In this document: piece by piece, positions 35,142 through 45,429 of the stretch | Numbering within the stretch: the stretch's first letter is position 1 | Layout: each line of letters starts with the position of its first letter | Source: Pollenia angustigena | Lineage: Eukaryota > Arthropoda > Insecta > Diptera > Polleniidae | Assembly: GCA_930367215.1 (NCBI GenBank) | Contig: OV884060.1 | Span: 207,145,253 to 207,209,252 of the forward strand | Length of the DNA stretch: 64,000 bases | Reading direction: 5' to 3' | Program-made: the position numbers and the translations under genes | Notes under the pieces: model-generated | The model's input: the letters and a program-made list of their open reading frames with translations, nothing else | Databases searched by the model: none | What the model was told of the DNA's origin: nothing

Positions 35142-35385
35142 TAATATTTAAACACAAGGAACTAAAAACGTGTTAGGAATAAGTGATGCCATAATAAATT
35201 AGAAAAACAGGAAAAAATTTTACCGTCTAAAGCAATTGTAAATCCAAAAAAATCCCTTATTTATATTTTTCACAAATAATTTTGACATTCCCCATAACTT
35301 TTTACAAAAACAAAATACATAGTATTTTTCAAATAGCTAGCATAACTCTATCTCATGATGCGGTCACTTGTATGAATTCGCCTTG

Positions 35386-37305
35386 ATACAATTCCTCTCT
35401 TTCTGACAGTTGCTTGGTTTATTGCAAATAACAAAACCGATAACATTGATTTTTGTGAGCAACATTAATTCGAGTTCGTACACAAAAACGATAACACTGG
35501 TTTTCTTGTCACTTTCAAACCCAATTCTGACAACATTGGTTTCTGTATGCTTTTTGGGTTTTTACTGGGTTGGGTTTTTATTGGCGCCATCCACTTTTCA
35601 CCGCGCTCTAGGAAGAACTGGAGCGCGGATATTTTTTCTACACTTTTATAACAAGTATTAAAAGAGCTTTCGGTTTCTGTTCTTGCGTTAAAATAGCAAA
35701 TAACAAACTGATTGTTAAAAATTCGATAACAATATTTTTATTACATTTCAAAACAATCAAGTCAATTATTTTTCCGGGATATTTTTTTTTTTTTGATAAA
35801 ATTAATTCAATTGTAGTTCTTTGTTTCTATCTCAGCTTTTTCTCGATCGATCTTTGTTAACCCATTTCCTGCCAATGTCCTTTTTTTTGGTACGCATTAA
35901 AAAATGGCGGTTAATATAAATAATAATTTTTTTTAGACTTTTTGTAATTTAACTGCTTAAGAATTTAGTACCCAACATAACTGAGGTCTTCGAAAAATCT
36001 ATTTCAACCAACATACGGATTTCTTTTTTAAAGCTTTGTTCACAATGGGAGAAACAATTTCGTTTTTTTCTCTCTTCATTCTTCCCAAAGTATTTTAAAT
36101 ATTTTCCTTTCATTTTTCCAACAAAAATTTAACCAAAGTTTTATAAAAAAGTTGAGTCTACTTTTACTTCAGCAACAATTTGTATAAAATTAAAAATGAC
36201 GCCTTTAATAATTTTCTTAATGTTTCTTAATGCAAAATGTGTGAGTTTGTGAAAAAAATTGTCGCTGTGTTTTGAACACCAGTGAAAATGTTTCTGCCTT
36301 TTGTGAACGAAGCTTTAATACAGCAAATACTTAAACTATTTTCAGTCTATCATGCCACATTTAATAATATTATTTTTCGTAACATCAAAGCCCTTCGCGC
36401 TAAAAACTATGGCTCATAAATTACCTCAAGACCTTAAATTTTAAGTTTTGGTGCGAAATTTGTGGACAAAAATTCAGGCAATTGTGGATTACTAAGTATA
36501 TCTCAGCTATTTTTCAATTGATTTTGCTGAATTTTAATAAGGAATTTTTCCAGACTATGTTTGATATAAATGCATTAAAATCTAGTCCCTAACAAAATAA
36601 AGGATTTCTAAAATTGGATTGTAACAAATTGTAAAGAGGGGTGACTTACTAGGCTAGTTGGTAGTGAACTAGTCTGTCAATGCGGAGGTTGCAGGTTCTT
36701 TTTCCGCCAGAGAGACTGGTCTGTTTCATTACAACGGGTTGAAGGTTTTAATTACTTTTTCTTGTCAATTTTAGCTAGAATATAATTTCTAATTGTATTT
36801 ATAACTCTTAAAAAAATTATATATGTACTTTGAAAGAATGCCTAATTTTCCATCCCTGCACTTTGTATAGTTTGTTGTTCATACTCTATTCTTACAATAT
36901 TATTATGGGTTTGTAATTGTTTTTGTTGTTGTTTTAATAATTAATATGAAAATTATATGTTTAGATTGTAGGCTTTTAATTATGATTTAATATTTAATTG
37001 TTGCAGTTGCAGCAGTTGTGTGGCGGCCTTTTAAACCTTATAAACATTTTCATTTTGCATTTGTCTCTCTCCTCTATACAATTTTAAAATTTTCAATATT
37101 TGTTTTAAAGTAGCTTCACAATCACAGCAAAAATAAAGAGAATTTTATAGTTTGATAACAGAGGTTTTAAGGAAATAAGAGTTGTATAAATTTTCTAAAA
37201 GAAATTACGCAGGAAAGGTTGAAACGCTAAACCAGTGTTACCAAAAGTGGGGAAAATCCCGAATGTAATTTTATTCTTCTACAAATTATTGATGAATTAC
37301 TGTGA
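35386..37305. other. Unassigned intronic DNA
   Basis: No gene. At 35410-35560 the word AACAAAACCGATAACATTG and related versions recur three times. A tRNA-like SINE relic lies at 36641-36715. The rest is AT-rich. Confidence 0.4.
36641..36715 (+). repeat. tRNA-like SINE relic
   Basis: TAGGCTAGTTGGTAGTGAAC then CTAGTCTGTCAATGCGGAGG and GCAGGTTC...CCGCCAGAGAG parallel the SINE body at 15088-15163. The B box is damaged and no A-rich tail remains. Confidence 0.6.
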
Positions 37306-37370
37306 TACTCTGGGTATCGCAAAGGGACCACTGAAGGACCCAAGTGAACTGTCTCTCGTTGTCTGCCAAT
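37306..37370 (+). pseudogene. LINE fragment
   Basis: The translation LGIAKGPLKDPSELSL closely matches LGITKGPLKITNELSL in the minus-strand LINE relic at 1159-1829. Only this short piece is recognisable. Confidence 0.5.
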
Positions 37371-37394
37371 TTCCTTATTATTAAATTCGGTTAG

Positions 37395-37495
37395 CCTGCG
37401 GCCATATTACGGCATTCGATGACGATCAAAATTCTCTTACAACTTAGTATGTATTATAAATTCGTTCGATATCGAATGCCATAATTTGGGCCCTG
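37395..37495. mobile_element. ~100-bp foldback MITE
   Basis: CCTGCGGCCATATTACGGCA...TTCGATGACGATC on the left pairs with ATCGAATGCCATAATTTGGG..CCCTG on the right. The right tip reads CAGGGCCCAAATTATGG in inverse, a hAT-like CAGGG start. The left tip is mutated. Confidence 0.65.
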
Positions 37496-38864
37496 ATCTA
37501 TATTGTATGCAACACGTAGGATTGCACTCTTTTATAAATCTGCTTTTTCTTCCATAAATTTTCTTCATTATCGCAACTTTTTTGCTATTGTTCGAGTAGC
37601 TGCTGGCTCATTTTTGCCATTAAGTTGGCGTCTCTATCGATTATTTTGTAATCGATTTTGTATTTTTTTCATTTAATAACGAGAAATATTTTTTGTTCAT
37701 ATTTTTTTGCAGTTGTTTTCAAAGTTTTAGTTGGTAGTTAACAAAGTGCTTATTAGTTGTTTGATGTATAAATTATCGTCTATTTGTTGTGTATTTTTTT
37801 TTTTGGCTTTTGCAAAATTTATTTCATTGAGTTTTCCTAGAAATATGATGTGTGATAGTGATGTTAAATTTTAAAAGTTTTAAGAAAATATAAACAATTG
37901 TGGGCAAGAAATATTTAAGGGGAATGAGTCATTTTGAAGTTTCATTATTCCTTTGTAATTCATGCAAAAAACTGGAATTATAACGAATAAAATTAATTTT
38001 CCTAACATACATTTTTTTAAAATTCTTTTTCTTCTTCTCCCTTCAAAACTTATATGTCGATAACTCTCATTTGCTTAGTTGTTGATGGCTTACTCGTTCT
38101 ATTCACAATGTTAGAGGTTTAAATTATATAGAAAACTTGCATATACCCGCTACTTCGTTAGCGTCACCTTTTTCTTCGTGGACATATTTTTATGCCAAAG
38201 TTTATTTTTCTAGGTTTAAACTTGTTTAAATTCTAGCATTTAACCCGCTACTTAAGTAGCTAAAGAAAACTATCAAGTTTCCCGTATTTCCTTTTTTGAG
38301 TACTATATTTTTTCCCCATTAAAGTATCAAAAATTTCAGTATTGTAGTTGCAGCCCATAATTTAGTACGAATATGTCAATGAATGGAGGAATATGTTTAG
38401 TAAAAAAAGTACCAAAAATAGTTACGATTTTCACCCCTTAAATGTTCGAATTTCGAAAAAGTACCAAATTTGTGTTAGTATTTTTTTGATAAGTATCGAA
38501 TAAACTTTGTTTCTATGTTTATTGGCTCAAAAGATAAATGGGGTGTCAAAAAAGTTCCACAATTCAGGTCAAAAAAGTACCAGACATCTGTCCGCTTGTT
38601 TTTCAAAAGAACAACAATAACTATAAAATTTTTTTTGTATCTCTTTTAGTTTTGAAGATATAAGTTTACCGAATTTTTCCATTTTTACCCTTTTTTACCC
38701 CCTAAACATTCGAATTTCCAAAAATCCTGTCTAAGTAGATCGATTTGGGGAGTGACTTCTTTAAGACACTTACAGAAGATTTCCTTCGGGGGGTTTTTTT
38801 TAAAGTTGCTTAAGATAAACATAAAATATTAAAACCTTTCTGTCTCTCGGGCCTGTCCTGAAAC
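37496..38864. other. Unassigned intronic DNA
   Basis: No gene. Between 38390 and 38590 the word AAAAAAGTACCA occurs four times in variants, suggesting a decayed repeat. Confidence 0.4.
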
Positions 38865-39225
38865 TCACGTGATTTCAAATCGACTTCGGTGGCCTACCTC
38901 TATCCGATGTCCCATATTTTCAATGACTCTGAGACATAAATGAGGTTCAATGTCGCTAATGTTCCCAATTATCTCATCCTTAAGCTTTTTTATTTGTCTT
39001 GGCTTATTGACGTACACTCTTTCTTTTAAATATCCCCAAAGAAATAAGTCCAACGGTGTGAAATCACATCGAGCCCAAACCGCGAAAATAACGTAACTGA
39101 CATAATTTTAAATTTTCGTTTCTTTTAATAAATAAATTTATCGGCAACACTTGCACCATCTCCTAAAATGTCATGGCCACATAAGGTACCGTTATGATTA
39201 TATAGCAAAAACAATTTGATCGTTA

Positions 39226-39446
39226 GTCTGTGTTCATACGGCTCTTGTCTTATTGACATGATTGCTACTTTATGTGTACTGTCTTTACGTTTTGCTTTTT
39301 CATTCGTTGTTTAATTTTGTTATTGTTTTCAACATCAAAAAAGCACATGTCGTCAACATGACATGAATCATTTGAACGCCAATTCATGTTCAAAGAAGAA
39401 AAAGGAAGAATCTTGTCAATAAGACATGAGCCGTATGAACTCAGAC
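39226..39446. mobile_element. PIF-like MITE, complete copy
   Basis: The left end GTCTGTGTTCATACGGCTCT pairs with the right end GAGCCGTATGAACTCAGAC over about 40 bp, including TGTCTTATTGACA. TTA flanks both ends (39223-39225 and 39447-39449). It interrupts the mariner pseudogene. A truncated relative is at 11699-11874. Confidence 0.85.
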
Positions 39447-39770
39447 TTAGCGACAAATTTCATATAAAATTTTTCTCACGCAAAAGACCCATTTTTCGTT
39501 GGATGTGGTGCAAGTGGCACCATCCTGTTGGATCCACATATTGTCCAGGTCCATATCCTCAATTTCTGGCCACAAGAAGTCCGGTATCATCCAGCGAGAG
39601 CGAACACTATTCGCGGTAACTGCTTGGCCGACCTTATTTTCGAAGAAGTACGGCACGGCACGATGACACTATTTGTAAATGCATCGGCTTTTCAACAATC
39701 ACACGTGGAGTCTCATTTGCCCAAATGCGGCAATTCTGCTAGTTAACGAATCCACACACTCTGTGCCTCG

Positions 39771-40147
39771 CAGTGTTATCATTTAAGCATATTTTCTGCT
39801 AGATTTAGCAGATTGAGTTGGGGAATTTTCCCAAAACACGATTTTCTCTTAGCATATTTTTACTTTTTAGAAAAGCGGAATTTTTAAGCTTATTTTTTAA
39901 GCAATAAAAGTTTTTATGAAATGTATATTGAAATTCCTTTTTATTAAGCAGATTTTTAGCATATTTTTTTTTATAAAAATTCAGCAGATTTATTATTAAA
40001 ATTTATCATCTTTTTAGCAAAATTAAATATATTAAAAATTTTTGGTTAAAGTCTAAGCAGATTTTTAGCACATTTTCTTCATTTTACGATTGCGCAGATT
40101 TTTTTGAAGTTTCGGCATATTCTCATCTAACAGTTATGGCAACACTG
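39771..40147. mobile_element. 377-bp hAT MITE with perfect 8-bp duplication
   Basis: It starts CAGTGTTATCA and ends GGCAACACTG, with GTGCCTCG on both sides (39763-39770 and 40148-40155). That octamer is part of the mariner FRDEAP coding block, so the insertion into the gene is certain. The inside is AT-rich with repeated AGCAGATTTTTAGCATATTT words. Confidence 0.92.
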
Positions 40148-40233
40148 GTGCCTCGTCTCTGAAGATGAGTTTCATTCAGTCAGTCACCATTCACTTCTGT
40201 CTATTCAACCAACGATTCGGTGTATTGACGACG

Positions 40234-40271
40234 CACAGTGGCGCCATTTGAGTTTTTTCGTTGCAAAAATC
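40234..40271 (+). promoter_or_regulatory. Transib left end: heptamer-spacer-nonamer
   Basis: CACAGTG (40234-40240), 22-bp spacer, GCAAAAATC (40263-40271). The heptamer is identical to the consensus recombination signal heptamer of jawed-vertebrate antigen-receptor genes; the nonamer resembles ACAAAAACC. Transposase binding here is inferred from the family. Confidence 0.85.
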
Positions 40272-40546
40272 TTTTGAACCGAATAAGATAATTGAACAGT
40301 TTAAACAGCATATGACAGGAAAGGGTGCTACGCTTTGTAAGAGCCTACTTATGGGTTATCAAAGTTAAAATTAGTAGAAAAATCAATTTTATGGTAACTA
40401 AAAAAAATTATTTTTACATTTTTATATTGTTTTTCTTTAGGGTTTTATGTCTTAAATTATTACCCAACAATTTTCAATTTTCTGTAAAATATTCATCACA
40501 ATTCGTAAGAGAAGGTATATCTAAAAGACTAACCATTTCTAAACTA

Positions 40547-43500
40547 TAATTATTTACTAACTTTGTTCGTGACTTCACATGCCGCAGGGAAGAAATAAGT
40601 GGATCGGAAGATGCTGCCAACATGCTGAAGAGGTCCTCATTTTGCCTTACCCTTGATGCTTTGAATATGTTCTGCAATCTATATTTTTTATAAAATTAGT
40701 TAAGAGACTCCTTCAGAAAGCTCTCTAATTGGCAAAGACTGGTACTCAATTATATCTTTGTCATGCGCCAATATTTTATGGACGGTCGGGGTGAACTTCT
40801 TCTGTGGATACATTTCTGCTAAAAGAGATGCAGTTTTCGACGCATATTCTCCATATTTTGTAGAATTGACATTTTCTTTGCAGTTTAAAACATCCAAGAT
40901 CGTTCCCAATCTTTTCACGATTTGATTGTCAATTCCAGTGATTCTAGTTACTGTCTTATCATTTTCAAAAAATCTCCTAGAAGTCTTTCCATCGTGTGAG
41001 TTACCGTATCCGTGCTTGGGACAGTCTACTTTTAGTCCAACTTGTTTAAAAAAAGCATCCTGTATTTGCTTCTTTCTGATCTTTTCCTTATCGTATTGAT
41101 GTATTTTCATCGAAGTTTTCCTCCTCTTGTGGTAGGGTTTACGCCAGTTTTAGCAAGAATTCCATACACATTATCCTTGCGTGCAATGGTGACATTCCAT
41201 ATTCGTAATTCTCCTCATTTGTAGAATCGTTTAAATTACCAAAGTTCTTCAGACTCTTTTTGCAAATCGGGCATTATATTGTTGAGGTTGTTCCTGTCAG
41301 TTCGTTTACGACTTTTCCGTCAATCATGGTCAGGTGGAACTCGTAATTGCATTCAATATATTTTCCTTCTCCAATTTGCAGCTTTGTAGGCTTAATCTTG
41401 CTTATTTGTTCTTCAATGTCCTTCACCGTGGTCCTTATGAGTTCTGCCGATTCCCTTGCAAACTGAAACATTATTGGTCGGCAATAATGCACTGATGATG
41501 GACGTGGATTTTTCCAGTGCAGGGAAACATCAGATTTTAGCCGCAAAGGAACAACAGATGCCATAAACTTATTTCCATCCGATATTGTAGCGTCATCGGA
41601 AGATATCCTTTGCTTATAAACGCTTTGTCCGGATGATCCATCGCAGCCCCATTTGCTGATCAATGTCAACTTCTTAGGAAGAATTTTAACCTCATTTTCA
41701 GGAAGACCCTCCAACAACCGTTTTGCTGTATGGCCCATGAGATCCTGCAGATTGGCTTTCGCAGAGACTTCCGTAAACTCCGTATGCAGTGGTCGTGAAT
41801 TTATTTTGGCTTGCGTAATATGCTTGTATCCGGGTAAAACGTCAGCGCCGTGTCGCGTTAAAGATGCCCGTAGTTTCTCATATTTCTCTTTGGAAAGTTC
41901 TAAGTCCATAAACAAGGCCAAGGCTTCTTCGGAACCATACTTTTTAATGTGTGCGTTTGTGGGAGTTGGAATGCTTTCCTTAATCCTTTTTAGTCGCAGT
42001 GGGCTTGCATCAGCAATAGATTTGGTTATCTGCGACCTAACTCTTTCACTATCCTTTGTATATTTAATAGACAGCGCATCCGATAAATTCTTCGTGGTCA
42101 AGTCATTGGTGGCATCGGCAAGTTTCCTCTTTCTTGTGAAAATTGAACACTCCTCAATACTTTTTTTTGGCCTTCCTTTTGCTCCTCTGGTTGATGTTGA
42201 TAATTATTTACTAACTTTGTTCGTGACTTCACATGCCGCAGGGAAGAAATAAGTGGATCGGAAGATGCTGCCAACATGCTGAAGAGGTCCTCATTTTGCC
42301 TTACCCTTGATGCTTTAAATATGTTCTGCAATCTATATTTTTTATAAAATTAGTTAAGAGACTCCTTCAGAAAGCTCTCCAATTGGCAAAGACTGGTACT
42401 CAATTATATCTTTGTCATGCGCCAATATTTTATGGACGGTCGGGGTGAACTTCTTCTGTGGATACATTTCTGCTAAAAGAGATGCAGTTTTCGACGCATA
42501 TTCTCCATATTTTGTAGAATTGACATTTTCTTTGCAGTTTAAAACATCCAAGATCGTTCCCAATCTTTTCACGATTTGATTGTCAATTCCAGTGATTCTA
42601 GTTACTGTCTTATCATTTTCAAAAAATCTCCTAGAAGTCTTTCCATCGTGTGAGTTACCGTATCCGTGCTTGGGACAGTCTACTTTTAGTCCAACTTGTT
42701 TAAAAAAAGCATCCTGTATTTGCTTCTTTCTGATCTTTTCCTTATCGTATTGATGTATTTTCATCGAAGTTTTCCTCCTCTTGTGGTAGGGTTTACGCCA
42801 GTTTTAGCAAGAATTCCATACACATTATCCTTGCGTGCAATGGTGACATTCCATATTCGTAATTCTCCTCATTTGTAGAATCGTTTAAATTACCAAAGTT
42901 CTTCAGACTCTTTTTGCAAATCGGGCATGATATTGTTGAGGTTGTTCCTGTCAGTTCGTTTACGACTTTTCCGTCAATCATGGTCAGGTGGAACTCGTAA
43001 TTGCATTCAATATATTTTCCTTCTCCAATTTGCAGCTTTGTAGGCTTAATCTTGCTTATTTGTTCTTCAATGTCCTTCACCGTGGTCCTTATGAGTTCTG
43101 CCGATTCCCTTGCAAACTGAAACATTATTGGTCGGCAATAATGCACTGATGATGGACGTGGATTTTTCCAGTGCAGGGAAACATCAGATTTTAGCCGCAA
43201 AGGAACAACAGATGCCATAAACTTATTTCCATCCGATATTGTAGCGTCATCGGAAGATATCCTTTGCTTATAAACGCTTTGTCCGGATGATCCATCGCAG
43301 CCCCATTTGCTGATCAATGTCAACTTCTTAGGAAGAATTTTAACCTCATTTTCAGGAAGACCCTCCAACAACCGTTTTGCTGTATGGCCCATGAGATCCT
43401 GCAGATTGGCTTTCGCAGAGACTTCCGTAAACTCCGTATGCAGTGGTCGTGAATTTATTTTGGCTTGCGTAATATGCTTGTATCCGGGTAAAACGTCAGC

Positions 43501-43851
43501 GCCGTGTCGCGTTAAAGATGCCCGTAGTTTCTCATATTTCTCTTTGGAAAGTTCTAAGTCCATAAACAAGGCCAAGGCTTCTTCGGAACCATACTTTTTA
43601 ATGTGTGCGTTTGTGGGAGTTGGAATGCTTTCCTTAATCCTTTTTAGTCGCAGTGGGCTTGCATCAGTAATAGATTTGGTTATCTGCGACCTAACTCTTT
43701 CACTATCCTTTGTATATTTAATAGACAGCGCATCCGATAAATTCTTCGTGGTCAAGTCATTGGTGGCATCGGCAAGTTTCCTCTTTCTTGTGAAAATTGA
43801 ACACTCCTCAATACTTTTTTTTGGCCTTCCTTTTGCTCCTCTGGTTGATGT
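40547..43851 (+). repeat. Tandem duplication of a 1651-bp unit inside Transib
   Basis: Unit 1 is 40547-42197 and unit 2 is 42201-43851, offset by exactly 1654 bp with three bases (TGA) at the joint. By eye only about five substitutions separate them. Both begin TAATTATTTACTAACTTTGT and end CTCTGGTTGATGT. The near identity means the duplication is recent compared with the decay of the rest of the region, unless it is an assembly error. Confidence 0.92.
40570..42197 (-). pseudogene. Transib transposase, duplicated partial copy
   Basis: This is a second copy of most of the transposase lying directly 3' of the first, lacking about the first 100 residues. It runs from the GRPKK region, through the catalytic KWGCDGSSG and MIDGK blocks (41274-42101), the KILAHD block (40700-41110), and the SSDPLISS tail. 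It shares the two frameshifts of the longer copy. It also has its own stop, where the Ser codon before CPIC (TCA in the other copy) reads TAA at 41271-41273. Other differences seen are Thr to Ala in the SI(A/T)DASPL block and Gly to Arg in LPI(G/R)ELSEG. Confidence 0.88.
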
Positions 43852-44121
43852 GGTGGGTTTATCTACTGCCAATATAGCCAGGATGGTGTCTTCATTAAGC
43901 CAGTCCTCGTATTTGGAGTTGAAGATCTGAATGGTTCGATTATATTTCACCCATTTTGCCTTAATATTTGCATATATCAGATAAAAATTATTTTGTATAA
44001 TTTCGCTTCTCTCAATATTTCCGTATAAGCTATCAAGTTCTTCTGAAGCAGCTTCCGTGAAAAACTTTGGTGTGCTTGACTTTCTAAACAGTTCAAATAA
44101 TATTAAATTGTTCAACGCCAT
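42354..44121 (-). pseudogene. Transib transposase (RAG1-like), longer copy
   Basis: The likely start is ATG 44121 (MALNNLILFELF). An N-terminal region with a basic RGAKGRPKKS patch (AT-hook-like) is followed by the catalytic core: KWGCDGSSGQSVYKQ with D276, then CRPIMFQFA, MIDGK with D383 and CPIC. The 107-residue gap between the two Asp matches the first two catalytic Asp of RAG1 (600 and 708), and CPIC sits where RAG1 has its CxxC. The frame ends at 42793 (LLKLA, stop). The protein continues one frame over, at 42764-42354, with SHDGKTSRRFFEN, TVHKILAHD and LPIGELSEG, which carries the third acidic region. It is broken there by a second shift. The tail NEDLFSMLAASSDPLISS follows at 42331-42240. 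One or two frameshifts make it inactive, though the coding sequence is otherwise well kept. Confidence 0.88.
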
Positions 44122-44156
44122 TTTTTCAGTACTTAAATTGTTTAATGGTTTCAGTA

Positions 44157-44545
44157 ATTGAAGCACAGCCGCGAATAACGTTGTAAACGCCACATTTTGC
44201 AAAAACTGTTTTTTTTCTTATAACCGTTGGCCTTGCTCTCTTACACAGTTTAAACATCAAATCAACCAAAACTATGCACCTTAACGCCTTCAAAATGGCA
44301 TACAAAGTGTCAGCCAGTGGAAGAAAATTGCAAGTTACTAACAAAATGATGAAACCGAAATGGTTTTGCAGTGCGGAATAATGTTTTAAAAGCCTTTTGC
44401 ATTAAAGATTTTATTATCATTATTTTTAATAAGAGAAAAAGAAATTTTTAAAACAAATAATGCTGCCTGTCAAAAAACGTTTTTTTGCTCTCCTGAAAAA
44501 TAATTTTTTTGTAACTTAAAACGTTATTCGCGGCTGTGCTTCAAT
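44157..44545. mobile_element. GAAGCACAGCCGCG element, 389 bp
   Basis: Its termini are ATTGAAGCACAGCCGCGAAT and the inverse, with the perfect repeat running 26 bp through AACGTT. It lies in the 5' leader of the Transib transposase, 36 bp upstream of ATG 44121. A shortened copy is at 28332-29147. It has TA on the left flank and TG on the right. The interior is non-coding, and it may carry leader or promoter sequence for Transib by chance. Confidence 0.78.
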
Positions 44546-45382
44546 TGTTGCGCCAACTTTCAGTCGTAGACTAATCCAGGCATTCTGCTTATTTTGCAAT
44601 ATATCGGCTTATGCTAACATGCCTAAAAATTTACCTGTTCCCTGCATACATATGGATTTAGGCTGAATAATTCAATTTTGATATTATGCACGTGTCCAAA
44701 TAAGATTTGTGCCTACCTGTAGGGACCATAAGTCAATATTGTTCCTGACCATTTGTACGCCAAAGTATTGTTTAAGTGAGGTACGTACCTGCTAATTTCA
44801 ATGAGTAGTTTTTTTCAAACTATTAGATCCAACTACTGTCAGTCAAAACACATAAGGGATGGACGCCATACAATTTCTGCAACCATGTCTTTTTAACCTT
44901 TTTTACCTCTAGAAGCCAAAATGGCACGTACGGGCAGATAAAACCTTTTGAATTATGTAAAGAAATAATCAAAGAACAGGTTTTGCAAATATGGCAAATA
45001 TAGAAAAATATAGATTTTTTTTTTCCGTCAAAGTTGAAAAATAGTGAAAAAACGGATAGTTTTTAAATAGTGATTTACCAGGAGAAACACAAAGCAAACC
45101 GTTATTTTTTTTTTATCATTATACATTTAATAAATACATCAATCAATACAAACAAAAAATAAGGCGATTCGTTACCTATTTTTCGTCATATTACACCTGA
45201 AATCGCAGCAAATTGACTAAAAATTGTGTGTTTTTTTGAAAACCGAAAGTCGGTCAACTTTGAACGGTTATATCTTCTTAACTAAAAATGTGATATTATT
45301 AAGAGTGGCATATTTGAAATCGTTGAAAAGTTTTCTATAACATGGGTTTATTCAAAACTTCGTCGGCGCTCATGAAAATTTT
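44546..45382. other. Transib 5' non-coding region
   Basis: This stretch lies between the nested element and the right terminal signal. No coding region on either strand. It should hold the transposase promoter. Confidence 0.5.
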
Positions 45383-45421
45383 GATTTTTGCAACCTCGTT
45401 TGCTCTACGGGCGCCACTGTG
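45383..45421 (-). promoter_or_regulatory. Transib right end: heptamer-spacer-nonamer
   Basis: On the minus strand: CACAGTG (45421-45415), 23-bp spacer, GCAAAAATC (45391-45383). It is the mirror of the left end and has the exact 23-type spacing. Confidence 0.85.
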
Positions 45422-45429
45422 CGCCGCTT

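Larger units (their letters stand above)
33689..35385. mobile_element. hAT-like element hosting two younger insertions
   Basis: Its termini are CAAGGCGAATTCATACAGGT and the inverse of CAAGGCGAATTCATACAAGT. Both flanks read ATACAATT (33681-33688 and 35386-35393), a perfect 8-bp target duplication. It contains a MITE (33836-34254) and a Helitron (34290-35141). Without them it would be roughly 420 bp. A second, uninterrupted partial copy at 47372-47585 shows both empty sites. Confidence 0.87.
38865..40228 (-). pseudogene. Mariner transposase, catalytic and C-terminal part
   Basis: Minus-strand reading from the Transib boundary gives MKLIFRDEAP (the first catalytic Asp block, like KIIFSDEAHF). 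Then comes FVN.QNCRIWANETPR, SRWMIPDFLWPEIEDMDLDN and MWIQQDGATCTTSNE (second Asp block), and finally CDFTPLDLFLWGYLKERVYV (third acidic position in TPLD) with a C-terminal tail to 38865. The order is that of mariner transposases. The gene is cut by a hAT MITE (39771-40147), a PIF-like MITE (39226-39446) and several frameshifts. Its N-terminal part lies beyond the Transib element at 45430-45670, in the same orientation. Confidence 0.87.
40234..45421 (-). mobile_element. Transib transposon with RSS-like ends
   Basis: The left end is CACAGTG at 40234-40240; the right end is its inverse at 45415-45421. Both continue GGCGCC-type sequence and carry GCAAAAATC after a spacer of 22 or 23 bases. Flanks are CGACG (40229-40233) and CGCCG (45422-45426), a 5-bp duplication with one change that fits the CGNCG target preference known for Transib. 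The 5188 bp shrink to about 3.1 kb when the 1654-bp duplication and the nested element at 44157-44545 are subtracted, a usual Transib size. It encodes a RAG1-like transposase on the minus strand and is inserted in a mariner gene. Confidence 0.92.

Noticed and set aside
41653..43930. Long + strand frames of 199 and 207 codons
   Set aside because: They are antisense shadows of the Transib transposase. The minus-strand reading has catalytic and zinc motifs; the + strand has none.
40234..45421. A RAG1/RAG2-type locus
   Set aside because: No RAG2-like kelch protein or frame accompanies the transposase. The target duplication, size and motif set fit Transib alone.
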